A stretch of DNA of 22,751 nucleotides. It comes from a virus. The notes beneath the pieces are model-generated. The model saw only the letters and a list, made by a program, of their open reading frames with translations, did not search any database and had not been told where the DNA came from. The stretch's first letter is position 1; every line of letters starts with the position of its first letter. The translations under genes were made by a program, and so were the position numbers. This document shows, in pieces, positions 5,880 through 11,685 of this stretch. The stretch is from the IMG/VR virus record IMGVR_UViG_3300038461_000184, positions 1 through 22,751 of that record. The stretch is one strand, 5' to 3'.

Positions 5880-6263
5880 TTTTCGGTCGATCCTCAGCAA
5901 CTTGCGAAAGCTGGCGCGTTCCGGATTGGCGAGTGTCGTGCAAAGCGTTGGAGTAGACGATGCTACAGCATTTAACGCACAAGAACCATTACGAGACCTA
6001 AACAAATCGGGTGCGTACCAATCCGCCGTTTGGCATCGGCCTGGTGGCGTTGCGTCGATCCGGACGCGGCCGACCGCTCCTGGCGCAGATCCGCCGGCCC
6101 GATGCACCCCGACCCTCCCCCTATGCCCCCGTTTAACGCGGCTACGTGCTGTCCAAAAAGGGTGTCATGGGGAAAGCATTCCTTGGCACGGAGCCCCCGG
6201 GGTGTTACCGTGGCATGGTAGAATAGTATTGACATAATTGCGCGACAGTACGAGGGTGTGGGG
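5880..6263. other. 384-bp intergenic region with one degenerate operator-like site
   Basis: No convincing gene is seen here; short frames exist, for example a 41-codon GTG frame from 6012, but lack support. TTACCG-TGGCA-TGGTAG at 6205-6221 matches the phage operator core with two mismatches in the right half. TTGACA occurs at 6229-6234, but no matching -10 box follows at the right distance. No tRNA-like cloverleaf was recognised. Confidence 0.4.
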
Positions 6264-6920
6264 ATGGACGAAACACCAAACGAGAACTGGAAAGCGATAA
6301 CCGGGTACGATTGGTACGAGGTTTCAGACTACGGGAGGGTGAGGTCGGTGGCGTATGGGGATTGGAGGCTGAGGGCGCTGGCGGTGAACCGGATTGGGTA
6401 CGTGAAGGTGGCGCTGAGGGTGGAGGGGGCGGCGGGGCGGGCGGAGACGAAGAGTGTGCACCGGCTGGTGGCGCTGGCATTTTTGGAGAATCCGCTGGGT
6501 TTGCCGGAGGTCGATCACTTGGACGGGGACAAGGAGAACAACTGGGTTGGAAATTTGGAGTGGGTGACGAAGAAGGAGAACACGCGGCGGGCGGTGGCGC
6601 GGCTTGGGGTGTGGCTTAGGGCGGCGTGGGCGCGGGTGAAGAAGCCGGTCTGGATGGTGGATCCGGTGGGGAAGACGGTGACGCGGTTTGGGTCGACGGC
6701 GGAGGCGATTGCGCTGTTGAGCTCGATGCAGGAGACGGCTGGGGGTTTGGCGTTGGGGCCCGGGGCGGCGGCGAACATCTGCCATGCGAAGGATCGGGCG
6801 AAGATGGCGTACGGGTATTTGTGGTGGTCGAGGCCGGTGAAGGACGTTGAGGGGTATTTGGGGAAGTTGCGGCCGTCGAAGCGGAGCCCCTTGGGGGGGA
6901 TTTTGCTGGCAGGGAGGTAG
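6264..6920 (+). CDS. HNH homing endonuclease (NUMOD4-HNH-IENR1 layout)
   Basis: 218 residues from ATG at 6264. Residues 9-28 are a NUMOD4 motif (WKAITGYDWYEVSDYGRVRS). Residues 63-105 are the HNH nuclease: V-H-R-L-V-A-L-A-F at 65-73, VDHLDGDKENN at 83-93 with metal-binding D84-H85, and NLEWVTKKEN at 97-106. Residues about 125-150 resemble the IENR1 DNA-binding motif (KKPVWMVDPVGKTVTRFGST). This is the usual layout of phage-borne free-standing or intron-associated HNH enzymes. It is expected to cleave a related allele lacking the gene. No intron borders are evident. Its codons are exceptionally G-rich at third positions compared with the 12-16 kb genes, suggesting separate ancestry. Confidence 0.88.
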   Translation: MDETPNENWKAITGYDWYEVSDYGRVRSVAYGDWRLRALAVNRIGYVKVALRVEGAAGRAETKSVHRLVALAFLENPLGLPEVDHLDGDKENNWVGNLEWVTKKENTRRAVARLGVWLRAAWARVKKPVWMVDPVGKTVTRFGSTAEAIALLSSMQETAGGLALGPGAAANICHAKDRAKMAYGYLWWSRPVKDVEGYLGKLRPSKRSPLGGILLAGR

Positions 6921-6926
6921 GGATTT

Positions 6927-7403
6927 TCATTGCCCAAGCGATTCGGCGGGGATTGGTTGGGGGCGATGAAAACACGAGCGAAGATGCGGGTAGCGTCGGT
7001 CTTGGTGACCGGTTATTCCGATCTGGTGACGCTGCAGGCGGTGTACGGCGGCGGAAACAACGCCGAGGACAACACGTATGCGAAGGCGACACCGAGCGGG
7101 AAGCTGGAGCTGCAGATCGACAACCCAGCGGTGCGAGGGGCGTTCAAGCCGGACCAGGTGTACTACGTCGATTTGACGCAATTGCCGGCGGATCCGGCGG
7201 CGGGCCCGGCGGTGGCGCCGTAGGGGGTAGAGATTCGCCCGGTGCTGGTGGCCGGCTGCCCGGGGTGGACGCGAGAGCGAAGTCCCGGGTTTTTTGTGGA
7301 GACGGGAGAGGAGCCAGGAGGCGAAGGCGGCGGTGCAGGGGTAGCAGAATTGGGATTCCCAGGAGAAGAGGGGTTGGTGGCAGCGGCGGCAGAAGGGATT
7401 CAT
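6927..7403 (-). CDS. Possible zinc-ribbon protein; only the N-terminal part is convincing
   Basis: ATG at 7403 opens MNPFCRRCHQPLFSWESQFC, continuing YPCTAAFASWLLSRLHKK. The two CxxC pairs (C5-C8 and C20-C23) look like a real zinc knuckle. The frame continues to 6927, but its second half is antisense to the plus-strand gene at 6966-7223 and looks like an ordinary shadow, with repetitive Arg/Leu/His. Either a short zinc-ribbon gene has lost its stop, or the whole frame is chance. The start lies beside the divergent promoter proposed at 7407-7415. Confidence 0.3.
   Translation of the reverse strand: MNPFCRRCHQPLFSWESQFCYPCTAAFASWLLSRLHKKPGTSLSRPPRAAGHQHRANLYPLRRHRRARRRIRRQLRQIDVVHLVRLERPSHRWVVDLQLQLPARCRLRIRVVLGVVSAAVHRLQRHQIGITGHQDRRYPHLRSCFHRPQPIPAESLGQ
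6966..7223 (+). CDS. Small conserved phage protein, 85 aa
   Basis: ATG at 6966 follows TTGGGGGCG, a plausible G-rich ribosome binding site. The protein reads MKTRAKMRVASVLVTGYSDL, continues VTLQAVYGGGNNAEDNTYAK, then ATPSGKLELQI, and ends with FKPDQVYYVDLTQLP plus a Pro/Ala tail. The K-A-T-P-S-G-x-L-x-x-x-I-x-N-P and F-K-P-x-x-x-Y-Y-V-D motifs are, from memory, those of a short all-beta protein seen in phage genomes of several groups, of unknown function. It is followed 35 bp later by a strong terminator and so ends the plus-strand unit. Confidence 0.72.
   Translation: MKTRAKMRVASVLVTGYSDLVTLQAVYGGGNNAEDNTYAKATPSGKLELQIDNPAVRGAFKPDQVYYVDLTQLPADPAAGPAVAP
7259..7295 (+). terminator. Intrinsic terminator after the 85-aa phage gene
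   Basis: CCCGGG at 7259-7264 pairs with CCCGGG at 7284-7289, extended inside by GAC/GTC, and is followed directly by six T residues (7290-7295). Stem, loop and T-run are typical of rho-independent termination on the plus strand. Confidence 0.8.
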
Positions 7404-7406
7404 CAC

Positions 7407-7415
7407 TGATATAAA
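7407..7415 (+). promoter_or_regulatory. Extended -10 promoter element
   Basis: TGATATAAA contains TG-N-TATAAA, an extended -10 box. No clear -35 is seen, which is tolerated for extended -10 promoters. It would start a transcript at about 7422, reading into the hairpin-rich segment that ends at the terminator 7522-7549. Confidence 0.4.
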
Positions 7416-7421
7416 CGCGGG

Positions 7422-7549
7422 AGCGTTACAGCTTGTCAGGATCCGGGCGGGATGCACGATGGGGGGTGCAAGACAATCGCATGGCGGCATGAAGGCTGCC
7501 GGGCGTCTCTTCACTTGCCGGAGCCACTCGAGCGATCGGGTGGCTTTTT
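7422..7549 (+). ncRNA. Candidate small RNA, about 128 nt, ending in an intrinsic terminator
   Basis: The segment lies between a complete terminator (7259-7295) and a second plus-strand terminator (7522-7549), so something should be transcribed from within. It has consecutive short hairpins: ATCC/GGAT near 7441-7453, TGCAC/GTGCA near 7454-7471 with a G-rich loop, GGCGGC/GCTGCC near 7486-7503, then the terminator stem. No good open reading frame with a ribosome site is present. It is not recognised as a known RNA family. A short peptide gene remains possible. Confidence 0.4.
7522..7549 (+). terminator. Intrinsic terminator (plus strand)
   Basis: AGCCAC and GTGGCT pair, with CGA/TCG extending the stem around a GCGA loop and one bulged base on each side, followed by TTTTTG. 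On the minus strand no T-run follows. It would terminate plus-strand transcription before the convergent minus-strand genes. Confidence 0.7.
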
Positions 7550-7614
7550 GTTTGGGCATGAAGAGGGGGCCCCATTGACGGAGCCCCCGGGGAGGACTTG
7601 AGAGTGGGAGGGGG

Positions 7615-8160
7615 TTATTCCTTGGATCTGGCGATGCCGTCCTCGATGGCTTTGGCGGCGATGTCGCCGAATTCCTTGGAGCCGATGCAGGTTTCGATGG
7701 AGTGGACGACGGCGGATCTGACGGATTCGGAGATGGCGCCGGCGAGGGTGGGGCCGTCGTCGTCACGATCCGGCTGGAGGGCATCAAAGAGGGCGCTTTG
7801 AACCTGCTGGAGGATGGCCTGGCCGAGGCGTTTATCGTTGCCGATCGTGAGGGAAGTCAGGAGTTGGTTATGCACATGGCGGTTGGCCTCGGCGATGCCG
7901 CGTTCGATGAGATCGATCACGCAGTCGCCGAATGGCTCGGTGAGGTTTCCGCGCAGAGAGTTTTGCACCGCCCGGGAAACAGCCTCCGAGATCGAGTCGT
8001 CGACCCGTGCGATGAGAGCATCAGCGAAGGACAAATCTTTGTTTTCGATGGCGATGGCATGTTCGACTTCGAGGCGGAGCCGGTGGGCAATATCGATGAG
8101 CTCGTCGGCGAGGCGTTTGGAGTCTTCGGGTTGGAGGAGGGCGTTTTGCATGGTGGGCAT
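7615..8160 (-). CDS. Helical hypothetical protein with internal duplication, 181 aa
   Basis: ATG at 8160 (MPTMQNALLQPEDSKRLADE); an in-frame ATG three codons later is an alternative. It is entirely helical, acidic and without enzyme motifs. Two stretches appear to be copies: SISEAVSRAVQNSLRGNL followed by FGDCVIDLIERGIAEA, and AISESVRSAVVHSIETCI followed by FGDIAAKAIEDGIARS. A structural or assembly role is a guess. It is the last gene of the minus-strand block starting at 11068. A GC-rich hairpin (GGGGGC/GCCCCC near 7564-7590) lies past the stop, without a good T-run. The coding strand is C-rich, unusual compared with other genes here. Confidence 0.65.
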   Translation of the reverse strand: MPTMQNALLQPEDSKRLADELIDIAHRLRLEVEHAIAIENKDLSFADALIARVDDSISEAVSRAVQNSLRGNLTEPFGDCVIDLIERGIAEANRHVHNQLLTSLTIGNDKRLGQAILQQVQSALFDALQPDRDDDGPTLAGAISESVRSAVVHSIETCIGSKEFGDIAAKAIEDGIARSKE

Positions 8161-8220
8161 GGGGGTTAGGGTTCGCGGTGGGCTCGGATGATTAGTTCTT
8201 GGGAGTGGGAGGGCATAGTT

Positions 8221-8382
8221 TTACGGGAAGCGGTCGAGGAGGGCGTTGACGCGGCTGACCCAGTGGTTGAGTTCGACCAGGCAGCGGCCGACGTAGATGA
8301 GGAAGGCCAGGACGCCGAGGTAGAAGGCGATGCCGAAGGAGTGCTCGGCGGTCCAGCGGAGGGCGCGGACAATGGTTTTCAC
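8221..8382 (-). CDS. Small single-pass membrane protein, 53 aa
   Basis: The GTG start at 8382 overlaps the preceding TGA as GTGA. The sequence MKTIVRALRWTAEHSFGIAF continues YLGVLAFLIYVGRCLVELNH and ends WVSRVNALLDRFP. One transmembrane helix spans about 17-38, with a basic N-terminus likely in the cytoplasm and a short amphipathic tail. A role in lysis (for example a holin or spanin partner) is possible but unsupported, because no endolysin lies nearby. Confidence 0.6.
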   Translation of the reverse strand: MKTIVRALRWTAEHSFGIAFYLGVLAFLIYVGRCLVELNHWVSRVNALLDRFP

Positions 8383-8651
8383 GTTGGCTTGGGAAGCTCC
8401 GCGGTGAATTCGGTAGTGAGTAGGTGCGGCGGCAGACCTCCACAGGAGCAGAGGAAGACCGGCCCGCCGGCGTTGAGGCGCTCGAGGTCGGCCGCGTCCG
8501 GCAGCCAGGCGACGACAACCACGTCCATCCCATCGAGGGAGCCGCCGATGCTCTGGCCGCGGAAGGCGGGGATACGGTGGATCTGGCCCGCTGAGAAGCC
8601 TATGGGAGGGTCGAAGACGCAATTAGCCGCCGGGAAGGTGGTCGGCATCAT
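8379..8651 (-). CDS. Hypothetical phage protein, 90 aa
   Basis: The start is ATG at 8651 (or the adjacent ATG at 8648), inside the end of the upstream gene (29-bp overlap). The sequence MMPTTFPAANCVFDPPIGFS leads to GSLDGMDVVVVAWLPDAADL and GGPVFLCSCGGLPPHLL. A hydrophobic strand (MDVVVVAWL) and a C-S-C-G-G turn are the only notable features. Not recognised. Confidence 0.6.
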   Translation of the reverse strand: MMPTTFPAANCVFDPPIGFSAGQIHRIPAFRGQSIGGSLDGMDVVVVAWLPDAADLERLNAGGPVFLCSCGGLPPHLLTTEFTAELPKPT

Positions 8652-8895
8652 CTGGTAGAAAGCGGGCGTAGGAGTCGGTTTGCCAGCGGCGTTGAATCTC
8701 CTCGAGGAGCCACTTAGCGGCGTCGAGGTTGATGGAGGCATCGTAGTTTTCGCGCTCGGCCCGGTCGGCGAAGTGGCAATCGGGGGTCCTCACGCGAAAA
8801 GAGGCCACGATATGATTGTTCTCATCGACGATGAAAACCTCGCCGGGGCTGGATCTCGTGACGGAACTGCGGAGCTCGAGCTTGGGGGTTTTCAT
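8623..8895 (-). CDS. Hypothetical phage protein, 90 aa
   Basis: ATG at 8895 overlaps the TAA of the Gp37/Gp68-like gene as TAATG. The N-terminal half is beta (GEVFIVDENNHIVASFRV); the C-terminal half is helical (YDASINLDAAKWLLEEIQRR). The strand-D-E-N-N-H-I-strand start is common in small phage proteins of unknown role. Coupling suggests co-production with the Gp37/Gp68-like protein. Confidence 0.65.
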   Translation of the reverse strand: MKTPKLELRSSVTRSSPGEVFIVDENNHIVASFRVRTPDCHFADRAERENYDASINLDAAKWLLEEIQRRWQTDSYARFLPDDADHLPGG

Positions 8896-10196
8896 TAGGA
8901 GGGCATCTGTTTGAGGTTCCAGAGGGTCTCGGGGATGATACCGCGCTGGCCTGGGCGAAGGGAACTGTCTTGCTTGACGAAGACGGGAATGCCGGCGCGC
9001 TGCACTTGGACACACAGTTTCTCGAGGTTGCCGATATGGAGCGGTCGGTAGCCAGGGCCGGACTCGCCGCCGACGATCAATAGACCGATGCCCACCGTTG
9101 CCGGAGTGCTATCTTGCTGATGCACCGATCTGACACCCCGAACGCCATTGCCAACGCTTTCAGGCTCTCCCCCGCTGATCTTCTTCGGCGAATCTCCCTC
9201 ACAGCCCCTTCCCTTAGTTTCGCCATATCGTTCTTCTCGCCATTCTGATCTTTGGGAGATACTCCGAGAACTGTTCTCGCATGGAGGATCTGTTGTTGAT
9301 ACGTGGCCAATTCCAGATTTAAGGGACGGTTGTCCCCCTTTTGGCCGTTCTTGTGGTTGATCGTAAGGCCCAGTGGAATGGGCCCGTGATGGATCCGGAA
9401 GACGATCCGATGAGAGCACGCGTAACCCCGGACGCGATTTTCCATGAATCTTGTCTGATAATAACCTCCGCCCGTATTCCTCTCCGCTCGCCGTCCGTTG
9501 GGTCGCCATATCGTCCCGTCTGATTTCACGATCAGCTTCCCTCGCTCTACTGCCCTCATCACGATGTCCTCCATCTCGCGATTCTGTTTCATTGGGACGA
9601 TTGGATAGTATCCACTTTGATAAGTCAATCGCGCCGAGCATCGGCTCGATCGAGAGGAAGCGGACCCTGGCCGGCACCTGCAGGAGGAAGCGGATTCGAC
9701 GATCGGCGGTAGATTGACTGGTGAGAGAGGTTCCCGCCCAGAGGTTCGCCGGCCAGGGGATATTCCGGATTCCAAGCCAGCGGGAGAACTCAACCATCCG
9801 AGCGGGCTTCTTGGTAAGCCAAAGCCAGATGTGCCGCCGGCCGGGTGGACTCGTGACGTTGGAGATGATCTCCTCACTCAGAAATTCGTAGGGGACCTCT
9901 ATTGAGAGCGCGTCGGACAGGTCGGAGATGAAGATGTGCCGCGGGCGGCCGGAGAGCCACGGCTTGTCGTCGCGAACGATGTTGCGCAGGTCCGACCAAG
10001 CGGCAGCCTTCGCCATGCGCCCCCGAATCGCCCGGACGTCGAGGAACTTCGGCGCATAGAGTTTCGGGAGCGATTTCGCGAGGCGGGTCTCGTGGAGGAT
10101 CCGGGCGTAGCAGGTTTTGAGGATCTCGCAGCCGTCGCAGCCGGTCGTCGGGTTGACGGTGGAGTCGCACCAGCCGATGTTGGTATGGATACTCAT
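8895..10196 (-). CDS. Phage Gp37/Gp68-like protein (PF07505/DUF5131) with an inserted HNH gene
   Basis: 433 residues from ATG at 10196, which overlaps the preceding stop as ATGA. Residues 1-196 match the family N-terminus: GWCDSTVNPTTGCDGC (8-23), CYARILHETR, RHIFISDLSDALS, LWLTKKPARM, and the RFLSIEPMLGAIDL region near 182-195. Residues about 369-433 are the C-terminus: IVGGESGPGYRPLH and GIPVFVKQDSS. Family members are usually about 240-270 residues with these motifs nearly adjacent. Here about 172 residues of polar, low-complexity sequence separate them. That stretch is the alternative reading of an HNH gene (9077-9592) and contains no stop. The family carries a conserved cysteine cluster; its biochemical role in phages is unknown. 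Confidence 0.8.
   Translation of the reverse strand: MSIHTNIGWCDSTVNPTTGCDGCEILKTCYARILHETRLAKSLPKLYAPKFLDVRAIRGRMAKAAAWSDLRNIVRDDKPWLSGRPRHIFISDLSDALSIEVPYEFLSEEIISNVTSPPGRRHIWLWLTKKPARMVEFSRWLGIRNIPWPANLWAGTSLTSQSTADRRIRFLLQVPARVRFLSIEPMLGAIDLSKWILSNRPNETESRDGGHRDEGSRAREADREIRRDDMATQRTASGEEYGRRLLSDKIHGKSRPGLRVLSSDRLPDPSRAHSTGPYDQPQERPKGGQPSLKSGIGHVSTTDPPCENSSRSISQRSEWREERYGETKGRGCEGDSPKKISGGEPESVGNGVRGVRSVHQQDSTPATVGIGLLIVGGESGPGYRPLHIGNLEKLCVQVQRAGIPVFVKQDSSLRPGQRGIIPETLWNLKQMPS
9077..9592 (-). CDS. HNH endonuclease inside the Gp37/Gp68-like gene, other frame
   Basis: 171 residues from ATG at 9592 (MKQNREMEDIVMRAVERGKL). The nuclease core lies at 55-100: RGYACSHRIVFRIHHG with H61, then LGLTINHKNGQKGDNRPLNL with H80, N88 and N92, the form found in many phage HNH enzymes. 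Residues 122-170 are a helix-turn-helix tail (LREGAVREIRRRRSAG ... FGVSDRCISKI, ending RQRWASVY). The stop at 9077 falls just inside the downstream part of the host gene. The insert, about 515 bp, is almost exactly the length of this gene, leaving no room for a typical group I intron core. The frame is open further upstream, but that is host-gene shadow. Confidence 0.82.
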   Translation of the reverse strand: MKQNREMEDIVMRAVERGKLIVKSDGTIWRPNGRRAERNTGGGYYQTRFMENRVRGYACSHRIVFRIHHGPIPLGLTINHKNGQKGDNRPLNLELATYQQQILHARTVLGVSPKDQNGEKNDMAKLREGAVREIRRRRSAGESLKALAMAFGVSDRCISKIALRQRWASVY

Positions 10197-10396
10197 TTGA
10201 CGCGGATCCAAGACCGGATCGATCGGGGAGAGGAACGCATGTCGTTGGAGGTCGGCCAGCCGGCCGCCGTGAAACCGGAGACCGTGACGTAACTCTTTTC
10301 GATGAAGGCGGGTCGCCAATGCTCGCGGGCGTTCATGCAGATTCGGATGCGGTCGCCGACCTTGACGCCACGAGAGGTGATGAATGGTTGATTCAT
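10193..10396 (-). CDS. Small hypothetical protein, 67 aa
   Basis: MNQPFITSRGVKVGDRIRIC begins a likely beta-barrel-type segment (V-K-V-G-D-R-I-R-I-C), continuing FIEKSYVTVSGFTAAGWPTS and a basic tail. The TGA overlaps the start of the Gp37/Gp68-like gene. It is the first gene after a 134-bp gap, so a promoter is expected just upstream. Confidence 0.6.
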   Translation of the reverse strand: MNQPFITSRGVKVGDRIRICMNAREHWRPAFIEKSYVTVSGFTAAGWPTSNDMRSSPRSIRSWIRVK

Positions 10397-10404
10397 AAAG
10401 TGGA

Positions 10405-10442
10405 TGATCGATCTGGCAAGCCGTTACCTGTTGGATCGATCA
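10405..10442. repeat. Inverted repeat TGATCGATC / GATCGATCA upstream of the minus-strand unit
   Basis: A 9-bp perfect inverted repeat with a 20-bp spacer lies 9-46 bp upstream of the ATG at 10396. Its location in the only gap between minus-strand genes in this block suggests a control site. It could form a leader hairpin or bind a regulator. The rest of the gap (10443-10530) shows nothing further. Confidence 0.4.
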
Positions 10443-10530
10443 GCAACAGTAGAAAGGTCCACCCTAAGACCCGGCTTTAGTTGTCAGGTGGCTCGCGACG
10501 GCTCCGAGCGCGTATGACCGGGGCAAAGGA

Positions 10531-10860
10531 TTAGAGTTGAACCCGCTCGCGGAGGTAGCCGATCCTGCCGGCGAGGCCTTCGAGCGCGTTGGAGTGCGTG
10601 TTAATAATCACGATGATATGCTCGTCATCAGGCGGCGTCGCCGCCCCTTCCGGCGGCTTCTCTGGCCGTTGCTCGGTGACCGGGAAGAGCTTCTTTTCGA
10701 GGTCATTCAACTGCTCATAGCATTGCGAGATCAGCGCGCTCTCGCGGACCAGGGCATCTTGGATCGTCGGGCGCTTGGAGGGTGAGACAGCGACCGAATC
10801 ATCGCGGATAGGAGACAGACGGCCTCCGAGGGATCTACCTGCAGTCATTGGTTGGTTCAT
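10531..10860 (-). CDS. Hypothetical protein with coiled-coil segment, 109 aa
   Basis: ATG at 10860 (MNQPMTAGRSLGGRLSPIRD), 7 bp after the preceding stop. The frame continues upstream but only antisense-like. Residues 1-33 appear disordered and basic, 34-60 helical (RESALISQCYEQLNDLEKKL), 62-80 proline-rich, and the end helical again (THSNALEGLAGRIGYLRERV). It may be a small scaffold or adaptor; no family is recognised. It shares the start MNQP with the next gene at 10396 (MNQPFITS), perhaps by chance. Confidence 0.6.
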   Translation of the reverse strand: MNQPMTAGRSLGGRLSPIRDDSVAVSPSKRPTIQDALVRESALISQCYEQLNDLEKKLFPVTEQRPEKPPEGAATPPDDEHIIVIINTHSNALEGLAGRIGYLRERVQL

Positions 10861-10867
10861 GGGAAAG

Positions 10868-11068
10868 TCAGCCCAGTTCCCGAGTGGGAGGGAGGTGGGG
10901 CGGATTCTTGGCTTTTTCGCGTTCCTCGAGCATGGCGCGGAGCTTTTTCTTTTGGGCAAAGTCTCTCTGGCGGGCATGGTCGTTGGGGTCGGGGGTGGTG
11001 ATGCTTCCGCGCTGCATGAGGAGCATGCGCAGACTCTTTACCCCTCGCGGGTCCGGTGGAAGTGGCAT
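10868..11068 (-). CDS. Small hypothetical protein, 66 aa
   Basis: ATG at 11068 (MPLPPDPRGVKSLRMLLMQR); later in-frame ATG codons at residues 15 and 18 are alternatives. The middle is a charged helix (HARQRDFAQKKKLRAMLEER, then EKAKN) and the end is proline-rich. It is the first gene of the minus-strand block and diverges from the repressor gene, with the repressor operators in between. Confidence 0.5.
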   Translation of the reverse strand: MPLPPDPRGVKSLRMLLMQRGSITTPDPNDHARQRDFAQKKKLRAMLEEREKAKNPPHLPPTRELG

Positions 11069-11122
11069 CTCATTGGAGGGTTTTGAAACTGTTCGTACCG
11101 TCGGCGATCCGAGTCAAGCGAC

Positions 11123-11179
11123 TTTTCGCGCCACACGGTAACACCGGGGATTGACAGGCTTCGCGCTTGACGGTAATCC
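11123..11179 (+). promoter_or_regulatory. Repressor promoter with two operator copies
   Basis: Two same-orientation sites share the plan TTCGCG-N5-CGGTAA: one at 11126-11141 (spacer CCACA) and one at 11160-11176 (spacer CTTGA), with centres 35 bp apart. The spacers and intact halves are identical to those of the two sites at 21380-21416 (CCACACGGTAA; GGATTACCGTCAAGCG read in reverse). A consensus -35 TTGACA sits at 11151-11156 and a weak -10 (TAATCC) follows after 17 bp, so the second operator fills the promoter spacer. Autoregulation by the downstream gene is inferred. Confidence 0.6.
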
Positions 11180-11202
11180 AAGCCCACCCAAGAAGGTGGG
11201 AG

Positions 11203-11412
11203 ATGCCGAACGAACCTCCTTCGCCTCTTGGGCACCTGATGCGCCGCCGGCGCCAGGAACACAAGATCACGCAAACCGACCTCGCACGAAAGATCGGCCT
11301 TTCGGTCAGCCAGATGAACAACATCGAAAACGGGCGGGCGCTGCCGAGTCTCGCGGTCTATTTTCGGCTCTGCATGGCGTTGGGCGTGAGGAAACCACCC
11401 TTCTCGCCATGA
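11203..11412 (+). CDS. Cro/C1-type HTH repressor
   Basis: 69 residues from ATG at 11203, preceded by AAGGTGGGAG as ribosome site. The longer frame from 11167 would cover the operator and is rejected. Residues 10-60 are a complete five-helix HTH_3/Xre domain: LMRRRRQEHKITQTDLARKI, then GLSVSQMNNIENGRALPSLA, then a final helix (YFRLCMALGV). There is no peptidase or dimerisation domain, so it is a minimal repressor or Cro-like protein. The upstream palindromes TTCGCG/TTACCG-N5-CGGTAA are the likely binding sites and recur at two other promoters in the window. Its stop overlaps the next ATG (ATGA), so it heads the plus-strand operon. DNA binding is confident from the family; targets are inferred from site distribution. 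Confidence 0.82.
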   Translation: MPNEPPSPLGHLMRRRRQEHKITQTDLARKIGLSVSQMNNIENGRALPSLAVYFRLCMALGVRKPPFSP

Positions 11413-11681
11413 GATTTCGGAAGAAGCCGGTGGTGATAGAGGCGATGAAGGTCCCGCCGAAATGGAAAGGGAAAACGATTCCGCACGACATAGCGGGCCT
11501 CGCGCTTTGGTTGGGGCCCGGCGGGCCGTGGAGAATGACAAGCGACGGCGGGATCGACATTCTGACGCGGGAGGGAACGATGCACGCATCGATCGGGGAC
11601 TGGATCATCAAGGGTGTGATGGGCGAATTCTATCCCTGCAAGCCGGAGATTTTTGCGGCAACCTACGAAGCGGTGGACTAG
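11409..11681 (+). CDS. PGDYG-domain-like phage protein, 90 aa
   Basis: ATG at 11409 overlaps the repressor stop. MRFRKKPVVIEAMKVPP, then GGIDILTREGTMHASIGDWI and IKGVMGEFYPCKPEIFAATY match the small phage family with K-P-V-x-I-E-A, I-x-T-x-E-G-x-M, G-D-W-I-I-K-G and G-E-x-Y-P-C-K-P-x-I-F motifs (PGDYG-type). The family is widespread in phages and its role is unknown. Length is typical. Confidence 0.78.
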   Translation: MRFRKKPVVIEAMKVPPKWKGKTIPHDIAGLALWLGPGGPWRMTSDGGIDILTREGTMHASIGDWIIKGVMGEFYPCKPEIFAATYEAVD

Positions 11682-11685
11682 AACC

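Noticed and set aside
5421-6107. Minus-strand frame of 228 codons
   Set aside because: Overlaps the plus-strand gene at 5445-5879 in antisense, and its extension into the intergenic region shows no protein-like pattern.
8166-8216. Sixteen-codon frame (MPSHSQELIIRAHREP) between two minus-strand genes
   Set aside because: Too short to support; could be a leader peptide but no regulatory structure follows it.
9050-9650. Group I intron carrying the HNH gene
   Set aside because: The insert is about the size of the HNH gene itself and the host frame stays open; no conserved intron core was recognised by eye, although a covariance search was not possible.
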